A stretch of DNA of 18,901 nt from Betaproteobacteria bacterium (GTDB lineage Bacteria > Pseudomonadota > Gammaproteobacteria > Burkholderiales > SG8-39): NCBI GenBank assembly GCA_009693345.1, contig SHXL01000028.1, positions 1 to 18,901 on the forward strand, given 5' to 3'. Shown here in pieces: positions 6,555-13,940 of this stretch (within the stretch, counting starts at the first letter, position 1; the number at the start of each line of letters is the position of its first letter). The notes beneath the pieces were generated by a model, which saw only the letters and a list, made by a program, of their open reading frames with translations, searched no databases and was not told the DNA's origin. Position numbers and translations under genes: made by a program.

Positions 6555-7151
6555 ATGGCCGCCCCAGTCTCCATCGCGCACACGCACGTCCATTCGCTGC
6601 GCATCGCTTCGGGCGCCGAGGCGCTGGTGGCGAGGGTCCTCGCCGCCGACGGCACCGCGGGATTCGGCTTCACCCTGAACCTGGATGCCGGCGTCGCGCG
6701 CGACATGGCGGCCTGGGATGCATTGGCGCGAGCCAAAGCGGTTCCTTTGTTCGGTCTTCTTGGCGGTTCTTATAGAAAAACAATAACGGCATTCAAAGAC
6801 GAGCTTCCTGCAATTCCCCCCGATTGGACGGCGCTGCGCAAGGACATCCTCGATGGCCGCCACGAGCTGTTGCGCATCGACCCCTTCGCCTGGGGATCGG
6901 TGGAGATGGTGCAGACCATCGCCGCGGCGGCGCAGGCCTTCGACCTGAGCATCGCGCTGCTGGCGCCGAACGCGCATCCCTGGGAACTGCAGTACTGCGC
7001 TTCGCTCGCGGCGACGCTGAAGGGAGAGGACACGCGAATCATTGTTCGTTCTGATTCTGTTTTTTCCTCCATGCCTGTTTCTGAAAATCCCGAAATGGGA
7101 ATTGACTGGACCGTCGAACCGTCTTTCAGCAAGATCCAGTGGCAACGCTAG
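6555..7151 (+). CDS. Miniature enolase-superfamily-like protein, catalytic barrel half missing
   Basis: A 198-residue protein. Residues 1-71 look like the end of an enolase-superfamily capping domain entering the barrel (AAWDALARAKAVPLFGLLGG is the classic mandelate racemase/muconate cycloisomerase segment). Residues about 113-165 (GSVEMVQTIAAAAQAFDLSIALLAPNAHPWELQYCASLAATL) resemble the late barrel region around the catalytic His. The stretch that should carry the KxK motif and the three metal ligands (about 130 residues) is absent, and the His-Ser of the neighbour is replaced by Ala-Pro. It therefore cannot be a normal enolase-superfamily enzyme. It may be a structural or regulatory partner, or a decayed copy kept in frame. 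It begins 20 bp after the MetE-like gene and overlaps the full-length homologue by 13 bp. Its C-terminal codons (7035-7103) are strongly AT-ending. Confidence 0.7.
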   Translation: MAAPVSIAHTHVHSLRIASGAEALVARVLAADGTAGFGFTLNLDAGVARDMAAWDALARAKAVPLFGLLGGSYRKTITAFKDELPAIPPDWTALRKDILDGRHELLRIDPFAWGSVEMVQTIAAAAQAFDLSIALLAPNAHPWELQYCASLAATLKGEDTRIIVRSDSVFSSMPVSENPEMGIDWTVEPSFSKIQWQR

Positions 7152-8308
7152 GCATTGCATCGATACGCCTGACGCGCGTGTCGATCCCGCTCACCATGGT
7201 GCACGCGAGTTCGATGTACGTGATCCAGAAGACCGAGCGCACGGTCGTCGAGCTTCTGCTCGAGAACGGCATCACCGGCCTGGGCGAGACCTGGGGCACG
7301 CCCGACGTCTATGCGCTGGCGCAGCGCTTCGGGCGGGAACTCATCGGCAACGATGCTTTGAACAGGTTTTCCTTCAGGAAAATAATTGGGAAGAGCAGCT
7401 ATGACAACCGCTACGGCCGCAACGGGCTCGCGACCCTCGCCGGCCTCGACCTCGCGGCCTGGGACGCGACTGCGCGATCGCTAAAGATGTCGCTCGCCGA
7501 ACTGATCGGTGGGCGAAGGCGCGAATCGATCGATGTCGTCTCCACCCTGCCCGCGGCGATCCTGCCGAGGGCGGTGTCGCGCAAGGAACTGACCGACCAC
7601 CTCGACGTGCTCGCGAACACGCAGCTCGTCGTGCAGTTCGCGCTCGAGCAGCAGCGCAAGTCCGGCTTCAGGTCTTTCAAACTGAAAAGCGCCGCGTATT
7701 CGCCCGAATGGGACTGGAAACTGCTCAATGAGCTTCGCGAAGCCATGCCCAAAGCGCGCATCCGCTTCGACCCGAACGCCAACTACGGCGCGGCGACCGC
7801 CACCGAACTCTGCCGCCGGCTGGACCCGCTCGGCCTGGAGTTCTTCGAGGACCCGACCGGCGAACTCGAAGGCATCGCGCGCCTCAAGGCCGCGGTGAAA
7901 ACGCCCGTCGCCACCAACATGTGGGTGGTGAGGGACGAGCACCTCGTCTCCGCGATCCGGCGCCAGGCGGTGGACGTAGTGCTCGGCGATCTCTTCATGT
8001 GGGGTGGCATCGACGCGTGGCGCCGCATGGCACGCGTCGCGCACGCCTACGGCATGAAGCCCGCGCTGCACAGCGTCTACGAAACCGGCATCGCCACCGT
8101 CGCCAACCTGCACCTCGCCTCGGCCCTGCCCGAAGTGGAGTATCCCAACGACTCGGGCCTGCACTTCCTTTCGTCCGATGTTCTTGCAGAACCTCAAGTG
8201 GTCAAGGACGGTGCGATGCGCCTTCCTTCCGGCCCAGGATTGGGCGTGACCATCGATCGCGCAAAGCTCGAAGAGGTGACGCTGGAAAGCGCGGAAATCC
8301 GCGCCTAG
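7139..8308 (+). CDS. Enolase-superfamily dehydratase, glucarate dehydratase-like
   Basis: A 389-residue complete mandelate racemase/muconate lactonizing-type enzyme with a GTG start at 7139. The capping domain covers about 1-125, including LAGLDLAAWDATARSLKMSL. The barrel shows Lys181-x-Lys183 (FKLKS), metal ligands Asp211 (RFDPNANY), Glu237 (FFEDPT) and Asn260 (VATNMWV), then Asp284 (LGDLFMWGG) and His311 (ALHSVYETG). Asn as third ligand with an Asp-His dyad is characteristic of the glucarate dehydratase subgroup, so loss of water from an acid-sugar-like substrate is the best guess; the exact acid is unknown. It is the last gene of the rightward operon, ending 4 bp from the convergent Bug gene. 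No SD is evident, and the 13-bp overlap suggests coupling to the miniature homologue. Confidence 0.88.
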   Translation: MATLGIASIRLTRVSIPLTMVHASSMYVIQKTERTVVELLLENGITGLGETWGTPDVYALAQRFGRELIGNDALNRFSFRKIIGKSSYDNRYGRNGLATLAGLDLAAWDATARSLKMSLAELIGGRRRESIDVVSTLPAAILPRAVSRKELTDHLDVLANTQLVVQFALEQQRKSGFRSFKLKSAAYSPEWDWKLLNELREAMPKARIRFDPNANYGAATATELCRRLDPLGLEFFEDPTGELEGIARLKAAVKTPVATNMWVVRDEHLVSAIRRQAVDVVLGDLFMWGGIDAWRRMARVAHAYGMKPALHSVYETGIATVANLHLASALPEVEYPNDSGLHFLSSDVLAEPQVVKDGAMRLPSGPGLGVTIDRAKLEEVTLESAEIRA

Positions 8309-8312
8309 GCCT

Positions 8313-9275
8313 CTATTGTTGGGGAATGCCCGCGTCCCTGACGATCGAGCGGTAGGTCGTGATCTGCTCGCGCACGAACTTGCCAAATTCGTCGGGCTTC
8401 ATCGGCGCCGGGGCGATGCCGAGCTTGCCGAACTGCTCACGCACTTCCGCGCCCTGCACGATCGCGTTGATCTGTGCGTTCAGCTTCTGCACCACCGCGC
8501 CCGGCGTACCCGCACGCGCCCACATGCCGAACCAGAGCGAAATGTCGTAGCTTGCGAGCCCCTGCTCCGCGAGCGACGGCACCTCGGGCAGGACGTCGGC
8601 GCGCTTGCGCGTCGAGACGCCCAGCGCCGACAGCTTGCCTTCCTTCAGCTGCCCAATCGCGGTGTTGATCGGCGCCATGTAGAACGAGGTCCGGCCGGCC
8701 ATCGTGTCCTGGATCGCTTCCGGCGAACCCTTGTAGGGAACGTGGATCATCTTCAAGCCGGCGACCTGCGCAAAGTACTCGGCGGCGAGGTGCGTCGAGC
8801 TGCCGACGCCGGCGGAGGCGAACGGAATCGCGCCCGGTTTCGCTTTCGCATCGTCGATCAGCGCCTTGAGATTGGGATACGCGCCGCCCTTCGCGCTCAC
8901 CATCACGTACGGCGTGACGCCGAGGATCGCGACATCGACGAGGTCCTTGAGCGGATCGTAGGGCAGGCTCTTGTAGATCGCGGAATTCGCCGCATGCGAC
9001 GCCGATTGCACGAGCAGCGTGTAGCCGTCGGGTTCCGCATTGACCACCGCCTGGGTGCCAATCTGGCCGCCGGCGCCTGGCCGGTTCTCGACGATCACCG
9101 GCTGCTTCCAGGCGTCGCTCATGTGTTTCGCGATGATGCGCCCGGCGATATCCGCACCCGATCCGGCGGTAAGCGGGATGACCACGCGGATCGTGCGCGC
9201 CGGGTAGTCCTGCGCGAAAGCAGGGGATGCGCAGAATGCAAGCAGCGCCGAACATACGAGAATCGTTCTTTTCAT
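8313..9275 (-). CDS. Bug-family periplasmic substrate-binding protein (TctC-like)
   Basis: A 320-residue exported binding protein. The signal peptide MKRTILVCSALLAFCASPAFA is followed by QDYPARTIRVVIPLTAGSGAD, the standard mature start of Bug proteins. Further family marks are PVIVENRPGAGGQIG, DGYTLL, SAGVGSSTHLAAE and HVPYKGSPEA. These proteins capture carboxylated small molecules in the periplasm, sometimes for tripartite tricarboxylate transporters, but most Burkholderiales copies are orphans, as here: no tctA or tctB is nearby. The start at 9275 is chosen over an extended frame because it opens the signal peptide and has an excellent SD (AGGAGGG, about 5 bases upstream). It is divergent from the second Bug gene and convergent with the dehydratase gene. 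An aromatic or sugar acid ligand is a guess from context. Confidence 0.92.
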   Translation of the reverse strand: MKRTILVCSALLAFCASPAFAQDYPARTIRVVIPLTAGSGADIAGRIIAKHMSDAWKQPVIVENRPGAGGQIGTQAVVNAEPDGYTLLVQSASHAANSAIYKSLPYDPLKDLVDVAILGVTPYVMVSAKGGAYPNLKALIDDAKAKPGAIPFASAGVGSSTHLAAEYFAQVAGLKMIHVPYKGSPEAIQDTMAGRTSFYMAPINTAIGQLKEGKLSALGVSTRKRADVLPEVPSLAEQGLASYDISLWFGMWARAGTPGAVVQKLNAQINAIVQGAEVREQFGKLGIAPAPMKPDEFGKFVREQITTYRSIVRDAGIPQQ

Positions 9276-9423
9276 ACGCCCTCCTTGGTGAAGCCTGCCG
9301 GCGAAACGTATCACAGCGAGGCAGCGGGCATTCCGGTGAAATTGAGCCAGCGCGTCTACTATACTTCGGGCTCACCACCGGATCCGTCGTGGTCGTGCGG
9401 GAGCCGATAACCAAGGAGGAATC
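9276..9423. promoter_or_regulatory. Divergent control region between the two Bug genes
   Basis: This 148-bp gap is the longest non-coding stretch in the window and must hold promoters for both flanking genes. On the plus strand TATACT (9360-9365, 5 of 6) could be a -10, with a weak GTGAAA (9336-9341) 18 bases before it as -35. Both genes carry strong SDs of similar sequence (ACCAAGGAGG). I found no convincing operator palindrome. Confidence 0.4.
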
Positions 9424-10413
9424 ATGATTGGACTGATCCTGCGAAGCATCGCGCTAGCCTGCACGGCATCCCTGGCGATGCTGGCGAACCCGGCTGCCGC
9501 CCAGACCTGGCCGACGAAGTCCGTCACCATCATCGTGCCACTCGCCCCCGGCACCGGGATGGATACCCTTGTCCGGCTGTATGCGGAAAAGCTCTCACAG
9601 AGCCTCGACAAGCCGGTAATCGTGGACAACCGTCCCGGCGCCGCGCTGATGCTGGGCGCGAGCGCGCTGGCCAAGTCCGCCCCCGACGGCTACACGCTTG
9701 GCGTGTCCACCAGTTCCGCCATGGCGATCAATCCGACGCTCTACAAGCAGATTCTCTACGATCCGGAAAAGGATTTCGTGCCGATCTCGCTTTACGTAAA
9801 GTCGCCGTTCATCCTGGTGATCAACCCGGCACTGGCGGCGCGCAACGTCCCGGAACTGATCAAGCTGGCCAAGGAGGGCGCCGCCCCGCTCAGCTACAGC
9901 ACGCCCGGCGCCGGCACGGCGCAGCACCTGTCGGCCGAATTCATGAAGCAGAAGTTCGGCGTCAACATCACGCACGTGCCCTACAAGAGCAGCCCGCAGT
10001 CGGTGTCGGACATCGTGGCCGGGCACGTCAGCATGGCCTTTGCCGAAGCGGGCCTGTCCCTGCCGTTGATCCGCGACGGCAAGCTGCGCGCGCTGGCGGT
10101 GTCATCGAGCACCCGCCTGCCGACGCTGCCGGACGTGCTGCCGTTCGCCGAAGCCGCCAGCTCGCCCGACTTCGAGGCGGTCTCCTGGCACGTGCTGCTG
10201 GCGCCCGCGGGGACGCCGCGCGACATCGTGGACCGCCTGCACGAGGAGATGAAGCGCATCCTCGCCGCGCCGGAGATGCAGCAGCGCATCGCCAACCTCG
10301 GCTTGCTGGCGCTTCCCACGCCGTCGGTCGACGGCGTGAATCAGTACATGCGCGCCGAGCGCGAGAAGTGGGGCTCGCTGGTCAAGAGCCTGGGGCTGGC
10401 GGGATCGCAGTAA
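9424..10413 (+). CDS. Bug-family periplasmic substrate-binding protein (second copy)
   Basis: A 329-residue exported binding protein. The signal peptide ends around ANPAAAQ (residue about 27), followed by TWPTKSVTIIVPLAPGTGMD. PVIVDNRPGAALMLGA, PDGYTLGVSTSSAMAINPTL, YSTPGAGTAQHLSAEF and THVPYKSSPQSV are standard Bug-family segments. It differs clearly from the neighbouring copy, so this is not a recent tandem duplication, and the two likely bind different acids. SD AAGGAGG lies 6 bases before the ATG. It has no transporter membrane genes beside it. It ends 3 bp from the stop of the convergent dioxygenase gene. Confidence 0.92.
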   Translation: MIGLILRSIALACTASLAMLANPAAAQTWPTKSVTIIVPLAPGTGMDTLVRLYAEKLSQSLDKPVIVDNRPGAALMLGASALAKSAPDGYTLGVSTSSAMAINPTLYKQILYDPEKDFVPISLYVKSPFILVINPALAARNVPELIKLAKEGAAPLSYSTPGAGTAQHLSAEFMKQKFGVNITHVPYKSSPQSVSDIVAGHVSMAFAEAGLSLPLIRDGKLRALAVSSSTRLPTLPDVLPFAEAASSPDFEAVSWHVLLAPAGTPRDIVDRLHEEMKRILAAPEMQQRIANLGLLALPTPSVDGVNQYMRAEREKWGSLVKSLGLAGSQ

Positions 10414-10416
10414 TCC

Positions 10417-11271
10417 TCAGGCAGCCTTCCTTGCCTGCTTCGAGGGTTTGAGCACGAAGTCATAACTCGCCTCCCATTCGCCCGCGGCGTTCTTCTTGAA
10501 ATCCACGACCAGGGACTCCTTGACGCCGAATACCGCATCGGAGTCGAGGTACTTGTCGCCCTTGACGAAGATGTGGGTCACCAGGCAGTCGTGCCCGGGC
10601 GCGGTGATCATGAAATGCAGGTGCGCGGGCCGCATCGGGTGCCGGCCGGTCGCCATCAGCATCTTGCCGACCGGCCCGTCGCAGGGCACCGAGTACGCCA
10701 CTGGCTTGACGCAGCGGAACCAGAATTTCCCCTCCGCGTCGGTGCGGAAGATGCCGCGCAGGTCCATCGCGTTGCCGTCGCCCTTCTGCGTGTCGTAGCC
10801 GTGCTCACCCGTCTCCCAGATGTCGAGCGCCGCGCCAGCGACCGGCTTGCCATCGGCGTTCCTGATCGTGCCACGCACCACGCAGGGTTCGCCGTCGGGC
10901 GGATCCTTCGCCACGTTCGCGCCCAGCGGATACTCCGGCGCGTCCCGGCGGTGGAACGGTCCCTGCACCGTCGACTCGGTCATGCCGGCCTGCGCCTGGT
11001 AATTGAGGAAATCGACCAGCATCGACACCCCGAGCGTGTCCGACATGAGGATGAATTCCTGCCGCTTGTCGTCGCTCCAGTGGCCGGTGTCGGTAAGAAA
11101 CCTGATTCCGGTCATCCACTCGTCCGGATTCGGGCGCACCTCGCGCACGAACGAATGCAGGTGCTTGATGAGGCTGGTCATCACTTGCTTGAGGCGCGGA
11201 TTCGACGTGTCCTCGATCCGGCGCAGCACTTCGGCGGTGAGGGTTTCTTCGTTGAAATTGCGAATCGCCAT
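10417..11271 (-). CDS. Intradiol ring-cleavage dioxygenase, hydroxyquinol 1,2-dioxygenase-like
   Basis: A 284-residue dioxygenase. The N-terminal helical linker domain (about 1-105, including EFILMSDTLGVSMLVDFLNY) is that of the catechol/hydroxyquinol 1,2-dioxygenase branch and is absent from PcaGH. The catalytic domain has STVQGPFHRRDAP (100-112), ALDIWETGEHGYD with Tyr159, VAYSVPCDGPVG with Tyr193, and RPAHLHF with Arg214, His217 and His219; the two Tyr and two His bind Fe(III). The LRGIFRTDAEG and DGPVGKMLMATGRHP stretches favour hydroxyquinol over plain catechol, giving maleylacetate from 1,2,4-trihydroxybenzene, but substrate calls in this family are uncertain. No maleylacetate reductase is visible. 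The start at 11271 has a GAGGA SD. It is divergent from the GhrA-like gene. Confidence 0.88.
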   Translation of the reverse strand: MAIRNFNEETLTAEVLRRIEDTSNPRLKQVMTSLIKHLHSFVREVRPNPDEWMTGIRFLTDTGHWSDDKRQEFILMSDTLGVSMLVDFLNYQAQAGMTESTVQGPFHRRDAPEYPLGANVAKDPPDGEPCVVRGTIRNADGKPVAGAALDIWETGEHGYDTQKGDGNAMDLRGIFRTDAEGKFWFRCVKPVAYSVPCDGPVGKMLMATGRHPMRPAHLHFMITAPGHDCLVTHIFVKGDKYLDSDAVFGVKESLVVDFKKNAAGEWEASYDFVLKPSKQARKAA

Positions 11272-11328
11272 GGCATGATCCTCGGTGTTTCCGCAATGCT
11301 ACCATCGCCGCTTACGAAAACTAATACA

Positions 11329-12246
11329 TTGAATATCCTTTTCGCCTCCACCAAGGAGAAGCCGGAATTCTGGTTCCCGCTGCTCCGTAGGGCGCTGCCC
11401 ACCGATCATTTCCACGCCTGGCCGGACGTCAACGGCGGCGATATCGACGTCGCCATCGTGGCGACCCACCCGGTGGGCACCTTCGCCAACCTGCCCCGCC
11501 TCAAGCTGATCCAGTCGCTGTGGATGGGCGTGGAGAACATCATCGGCGATACCGAGCTGCCGCGCGGCGTGCCGGTCGCGCGCCTGATCGACCCCGGCAT
11601 GGTCGCCGCGATGGGCGAGACGGTGATCGCGTACTTGCTCGATTGGCACCGGCACTTCTGGTGCTATCGCCAGTTCCAGAAGGACAAGGTCTGGAAACGC
11701 CGCAAGCAATACCTGGCCTCGGACCGGACCATCGGCGTGCTCGGCATGGGCGAACTGGGCGGTACCATCGCGGCGAAACTGTGCGCGCTGGACTTCAATG
11801 TCGCCGGCTGGAGCCGCAGGCCGAAGAAGCTGGCAGGGGTTTACTGCTCTACCGATCTTGACGAGATACTCTCGCGCAGCGACGCGGTCGTCTGCCTGTT
11901 GCCTCTCACGCCTTACACGAAGGGCATCCTGAACAAAGACAGACTGCAAAAGATAAAAAAAGACGGCTGCGTCATCAACGTCGCGCGCGGCGGGCATGTC
12001 GTGATGCCGGACCTGCTTGCGGCGCTGGATTCGGAGCACCTGGCCCACGCGTACCTCGACGTGTTCGAAACCGAACCGCTGCCGCCGGAGGACCCGCTCT
12101 GGTCGCATCCCGGAATCACCCTCACGCCGCACATCGCGGCGCTCTCCGAGCCGCGCACCTCGGTGGGCAAGATCGCCGAGAACGTCGAGCGCATCCGGCG
12201 CGGCGAAGCGCCCTTGAGTACCGTCGATTTCGCCGCGGGCTACTGA
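11329..12246 (+). CDS. D-2-hydroxyacid dehydrogenase, glyoxylate/hydroxypyruvate reductase A-like
   Basis: A NAD(P)-dependent dehydrogenase of about 305 residues. The Rossmann motif IGVLGMGELGG lies near 135-145, and the catalytic triad is Arg220 (NVARGG), Glu249 (ETEPLPPEDP) and His268 (TPHIAAL). The pattern matches GhrA, which reduces glyoxylate or hydroxypyruvate using NADPH; the true 2-oxoacid may differ. The TTG at 11329 gives MNILFAS, the start expected for the family. An in-frame ATG at 11296 would add eleven unconserved residues (MLPSPLTKTNT); neither has a good SD, so the start is uncertain. It is divergent from the dioxygenase gene (57 bp between starts) and ends 8 bp from the next, convergent gene. 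Codons around 11827-11970 are more AT-rich than the rest. Confidence 0.88.
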   Translation: MNILFASTKEKPEFWFPLLRRALPTDHFHAWPDVNGGDIDVAIVATHPVGTFANLPRLKLIQSLWMGVENIIGDTELPRGVPVARLIDPGMVAAMGETVIAYLLDWHRHFWCYRQFQKDKVWKRRKQYLASDRTIGVLGMGELGGTIAAKLCALDFNVAGWSRRPKKLAGVYCSTDLDEILSRSDAVVCLLPLTPYTKGILNKDRLQKIKKDGCVINVARGGHVVMPDLLAALDSEHLAHAYLDVFETEPLPPEDPLWSHPGITLTPHIAALSEPRTSVGKIAENVERIRRGEAPLSTVDFAAGY

Positions 12247-12254
12247 GCGGCGTC

Positions 12255-12611
12255 CTAAGCGCCAGCCACCTTGCGCAGCGTGTGGCGGCGATTGCGCGTG
12301 TGCGGGCGCACCTGCGCGGGCCAGCGCCCCTTCTCCACCGCTACCGCCCAAGCCGGGCTGGTCAGCACTTCCGCGTTCTCCAGCTCATAGGTAGCGCTGT
12401 GCTTCGGTTCGCCCTCGGCAACAATGGTCTTGACCTCGCCGCCGATGCTCAACTTCAGCGGCACCAGCGTATAGCGCTGCACCGCCAGCACCCCGGGAAC
12501 CTTCAGGAGTTCCGGGATGTGCTCGGTGTCGTAGACCTCGTTGAACAAGGCCTCCTTGGCGGGGTCCACGTCCATGCTGGCGGTGAACAGAAAACGGGTT
12601 CTCGAATGCAT
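12255..12611 (-). CDS. Small protein, probable dimeric alpha/beta-barrel (EthD/muconolactone-isomerase-like)
   Basis: A 118-residue protein with no certain family. The pattern FLFTASMDVDPAKEALFNEVYDTEHIPELLKVPGV, shown here only as its key parts (FTASMDV, NEVYDTEHIPELLKVPGV, VQRYTLV), is like small dimeric ferredoxin-fold barrels in which a His follows the Y-D-x-E-H motif. Such proteins act as isomerases, monooxygenases or binding proteins in aromatic breakdown. The C-terminus is basic (RPHTRNRRHTLRK). A good SD (AGGAGG) lies 5 bases before the ATG at 12611, which settles the frame between two overlapping ATGs in GCATGCATG. It stands alone, convergent to the dehydrogenase gene and divergent from the first toxin-antitoxin module. 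Confidence 0.7.
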   Translation of the reverse strand: MHSRTRFLFTASMDVDPAKEALFNEVYDTEHIPELLKVPGVLAVQRYTLVPLKLSIGGEVKTIVAEGEPKHSATYELENAEVLTSPAWAVAVEKGRWPAQVRPHTRNRRHTLRKVAGA

Positions 12612-12630
12612 GCATTCCTCCTGAGCTGGA

Positions 12631-12672
12631 ATGGTAGCACCATCCGGAAGGTGGTAAGATCTAGCTAGCTAG
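12631..12672. promoter_or_regulatory. Candidate promoter/operator of the Phd-PIN module
   Basis: Upstream of the antitoxin lie ATGGT-AGC-ACCAT (12631-12643, perfect 5-bp arms), a -10-like TAAGAT (12655-12660) and the perfect 12-bp palindrome CTAGCTAGCTAG (12661-12672). The -35 is weak. Phd-type antitoxins repress their own operons through palindromes in such positions; CTAG is rare in many bacterial genomes, so three in tandem are notable. Function is inferred from position. Confidence 0.4.
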
Positions 12673-12687
12673 TTTTGGAGACCTGCC

Positions 12688-12927
12688 ATGGACATCGGAA
12701 TCTACGAGGCCAAATCCAGACTCTCGCAGCTTGTCGAGAAAGCCGAGGCGGGCGAAGAGGTCGTCCTGACCCGGCGGGGCCGTCCGGTGGCGAAGATCGT
12801 CAACGTGGCGCCGGCGCGCAAGCGCGATCGCGCGCGACTCTTGCGCGAGATCCTGGAGCTTGCCCATCGAGTGAAAATTCCCAAAAATCTCCCGCTTCGG
12901 GACATCGTCGCCGAAGGGCGCGATTGA
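12688..12927 (+). CDS. Type II antitoxin, Phd/YefM family
   Basis: A 79-residue protein beginning MDIGIYEAKSRLSQLVEKAE, then GEEVVLTRRGRPVAKIV (22-38), the defining Phd/YefM N-terminal DNA-binding pattern. The basic and then mixed C-terminus (AHRVKIPKNLPLRDIVAEGRD) would wrap the toxin. SD GGAG lies 7 bases before the ATG. The next gene starts directly after its stop (TGA then GTG), as in toxin-antitoxin operons. The antitoxin would neutralise the PIN partner and repress the shared promoter. Confidence 0.9.
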   Translation: MDIGIYEAKSRLSQLVEKAEAGEEVVLTRRGRPVAKIVNVAPARKRDRARLLREILELAHRVKIPKNLPLRDIVAEGRD

Positions 12928-13329
12928 GTGCCTTTTGTCGCGGACAACTCGGTCGTCATTGCCTGGTTCGCGCGCAGCCAGGCCACAGCCTACACCGACC
13001 GGTTTTATAAAAGGCTGTCGAACGACGAGGTCGTGGTGCCCTCGGTCTGGCCCTATGAGTTCTCCAATGCCCTCGCGGTACTCGAGCGCCGCAAACTCCT
13101 GGCCGCAGCACTCGCCGACGAGATCATCCGCAGTGCGGCACGGCTCGTGACTCGCGTCGATACTCCGCCGGCGCCGCCAGCCACGCTGCTGGCGCTCTCA
13201 CGCCGGCACGGACTCTCGGCGTACAACGCTGCATACCTCGAATTGGCGCAGCGCCTTCGCATTCCGCTCGCCGCAAAGGGTTCCCCCCTCGCGGCGGCCG
13301 CGAGAACTCTTGGACTGCTCGGCGCCTGA
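12928..13329 (+). CDS. VapC-like PIN-domain toxin with degenerate active site
   Basis: A 133-residue PIN-domain protein with a GTG start immediately after the antitoxin stop. Asp6 (VADNSVVIAWF) and Glu44 (WPYEFSNAL) are present. The third acidic position in the usual LSxYDAAYLELA motif is Asn100 (LSAYNAAYLELA), and the fourth, normally in a T-x-D-x-x-L loop, is Gly118 (AAKGSPL). PIN nucleases need these carboxylates to hold Mg2+ for RNA cleavage, so activity is doubtful. The fold and C-terminus otherwise look whole, so the pair may be a decayed or repurposed toxin kept for its antitoxin-repressor role. It ends 18 bp from the stop of the convergent ParE-type gene. Confidence 0.88.
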   Translation: MPFVADNSVVIAWFARSQATAYTDRFYKRLSNDEVVVPSVWPYEFSNALAVLERRKLLAAALADEIIRSAARLVTRVDTPPAPPATLLALSRRHGLSAYNAAYLELAQRLRIPLAAKGSPLAAAARTLGLLGA

Positions 13330-13347
13330 CTATCGTTCAGTCCAGCG

Positions 13348-13656
13348 TTATTCAGTCGCGCCCGGCTCCGAGTATCCCGCCTCGCGCTGATGGCGCAACG
13401 CAAGAACCACAATCTGGTCCGCGCGCACATCATACTTGTACAACGCCAGGTAGCCGGTGGCGCCGCGCGAGATCACCAGCTCCCTGAGGACGTCGTCCAC
13501 GGGCCTGCCGATTGAGGGATACGTCCGCAATACTCGCAGTGCGCCTTGCACCAGGGTAAAGGTCGCAAGCGCTGCGACAGGCTCCTCATTTCTCAGAAAT
13601 GTCGCGAGCCGCTCGAGATCGGCGTCTGCATTCCTCGAAATGATTACTTCCGCCAC
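13348..13656 (-). CDS. RelE/ParE-family toxin
   Basis: A 102-residue protein with a GTG start at 13656. It begins AEVIISRNADADLERLATFL and contains TYPSIGRPVDD (about 45-55), RELVISRGATGYLALYKYD and IVVLALRHQREAGY, the standard ParE/RelE order. ParE proteins poison gyrase and RelE proteins cut mRNA on the ribosome; the ISRNADADLERL start and GRPVDD region favour the ParE side, though target choice by sequence alone is unsafe. It overlaps the upstream antitoxin by 13 bp. The core looks intact, so it is likely functional. Confidence 0.9.
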   Translation of the reverse strand: MAEVIISRNADADLERLATFLRNEEPVAALATFTLVQGALRVLRTYPSIGRPVDDVLRELVISRGATGYLALYKYDVRADQIVVLALRHQREAGYSEPGATE

Positions 13657-13925
13657 GACCGCAGCTTCGGCTTTCGCGATTTCCTGCCCTGGAGCCTTGC
13701 GCGATAGTGCGCCGCGATTTCCGCCAAGGCGTATCCCATTCCGTCACGATCGAAATCTGCGAGCGCCGCGTGTGCATCGGAAACAAATTGACGGCGTTTT
13801 TCGGCGCGCTCCGTTTCCTGCCGGATCGCCTCCACCATGAACGCGTGTGCGCTCTGATCGGTGCCCTTTACGACTCGAGCGACACGGCTCTTCAGGTCTT
13901 CGGAAAGCTTGATCGAGGTGGCCAT
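13644..13925 (-). CDS. CopG/ribbon-helix-helix antitoxin paired with the ParE-type toxin
   Basis: A 93-residue protein whose N-terminus ATSIKLSEDLKSRVARVV is a ribbon-helix-helix DNA-binding arm. It is followed by SAHAFMVEAIRQETERAEKR (about 25-44), a pattern common to CopG-type partners of ParE/RelE toxins. The C-terminal half (DFDRDGMGYALAEI) likely binds the toxin. SD GGAG precedes the ATG at 13925. Its promoter region contains an 11-bp-spaced repeat that fits a ribbon-helix-helix operator. Confidence 0.88.
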   Translation of the reverse strand: MATSIKLSEDLKSRVARVVKGTDQSAHAFMVEAIRQETERAEKRRQFVSDAHAALADFDRDGMGYALAEIAAHYRARLQGRKSRKPKLRSWRK

Positions 13926-13940
13926 GGCGAACTCCGGTAC

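Noticed and set aside
10418..10437. Possible terminator hairpin CAGGCA/TGCCTG between convergent stops
   Set aside because: It lies within the dioxygenase C-terminal codons, the stem is only 6 bp and no T-run follows on either strand.
10573..11295. Long upstream extension of the GhrA-like frame
   Set aside because: It is antisense to the well supported intradiol dioxygenase gene and has no recognisable motif; the family start is near 11329.
12247..12270. Weak GGCG/CGCC hairpin after the GhrA-like gene
   Set aside because: Four-base stem with no T-run; not supportable as a terminator.
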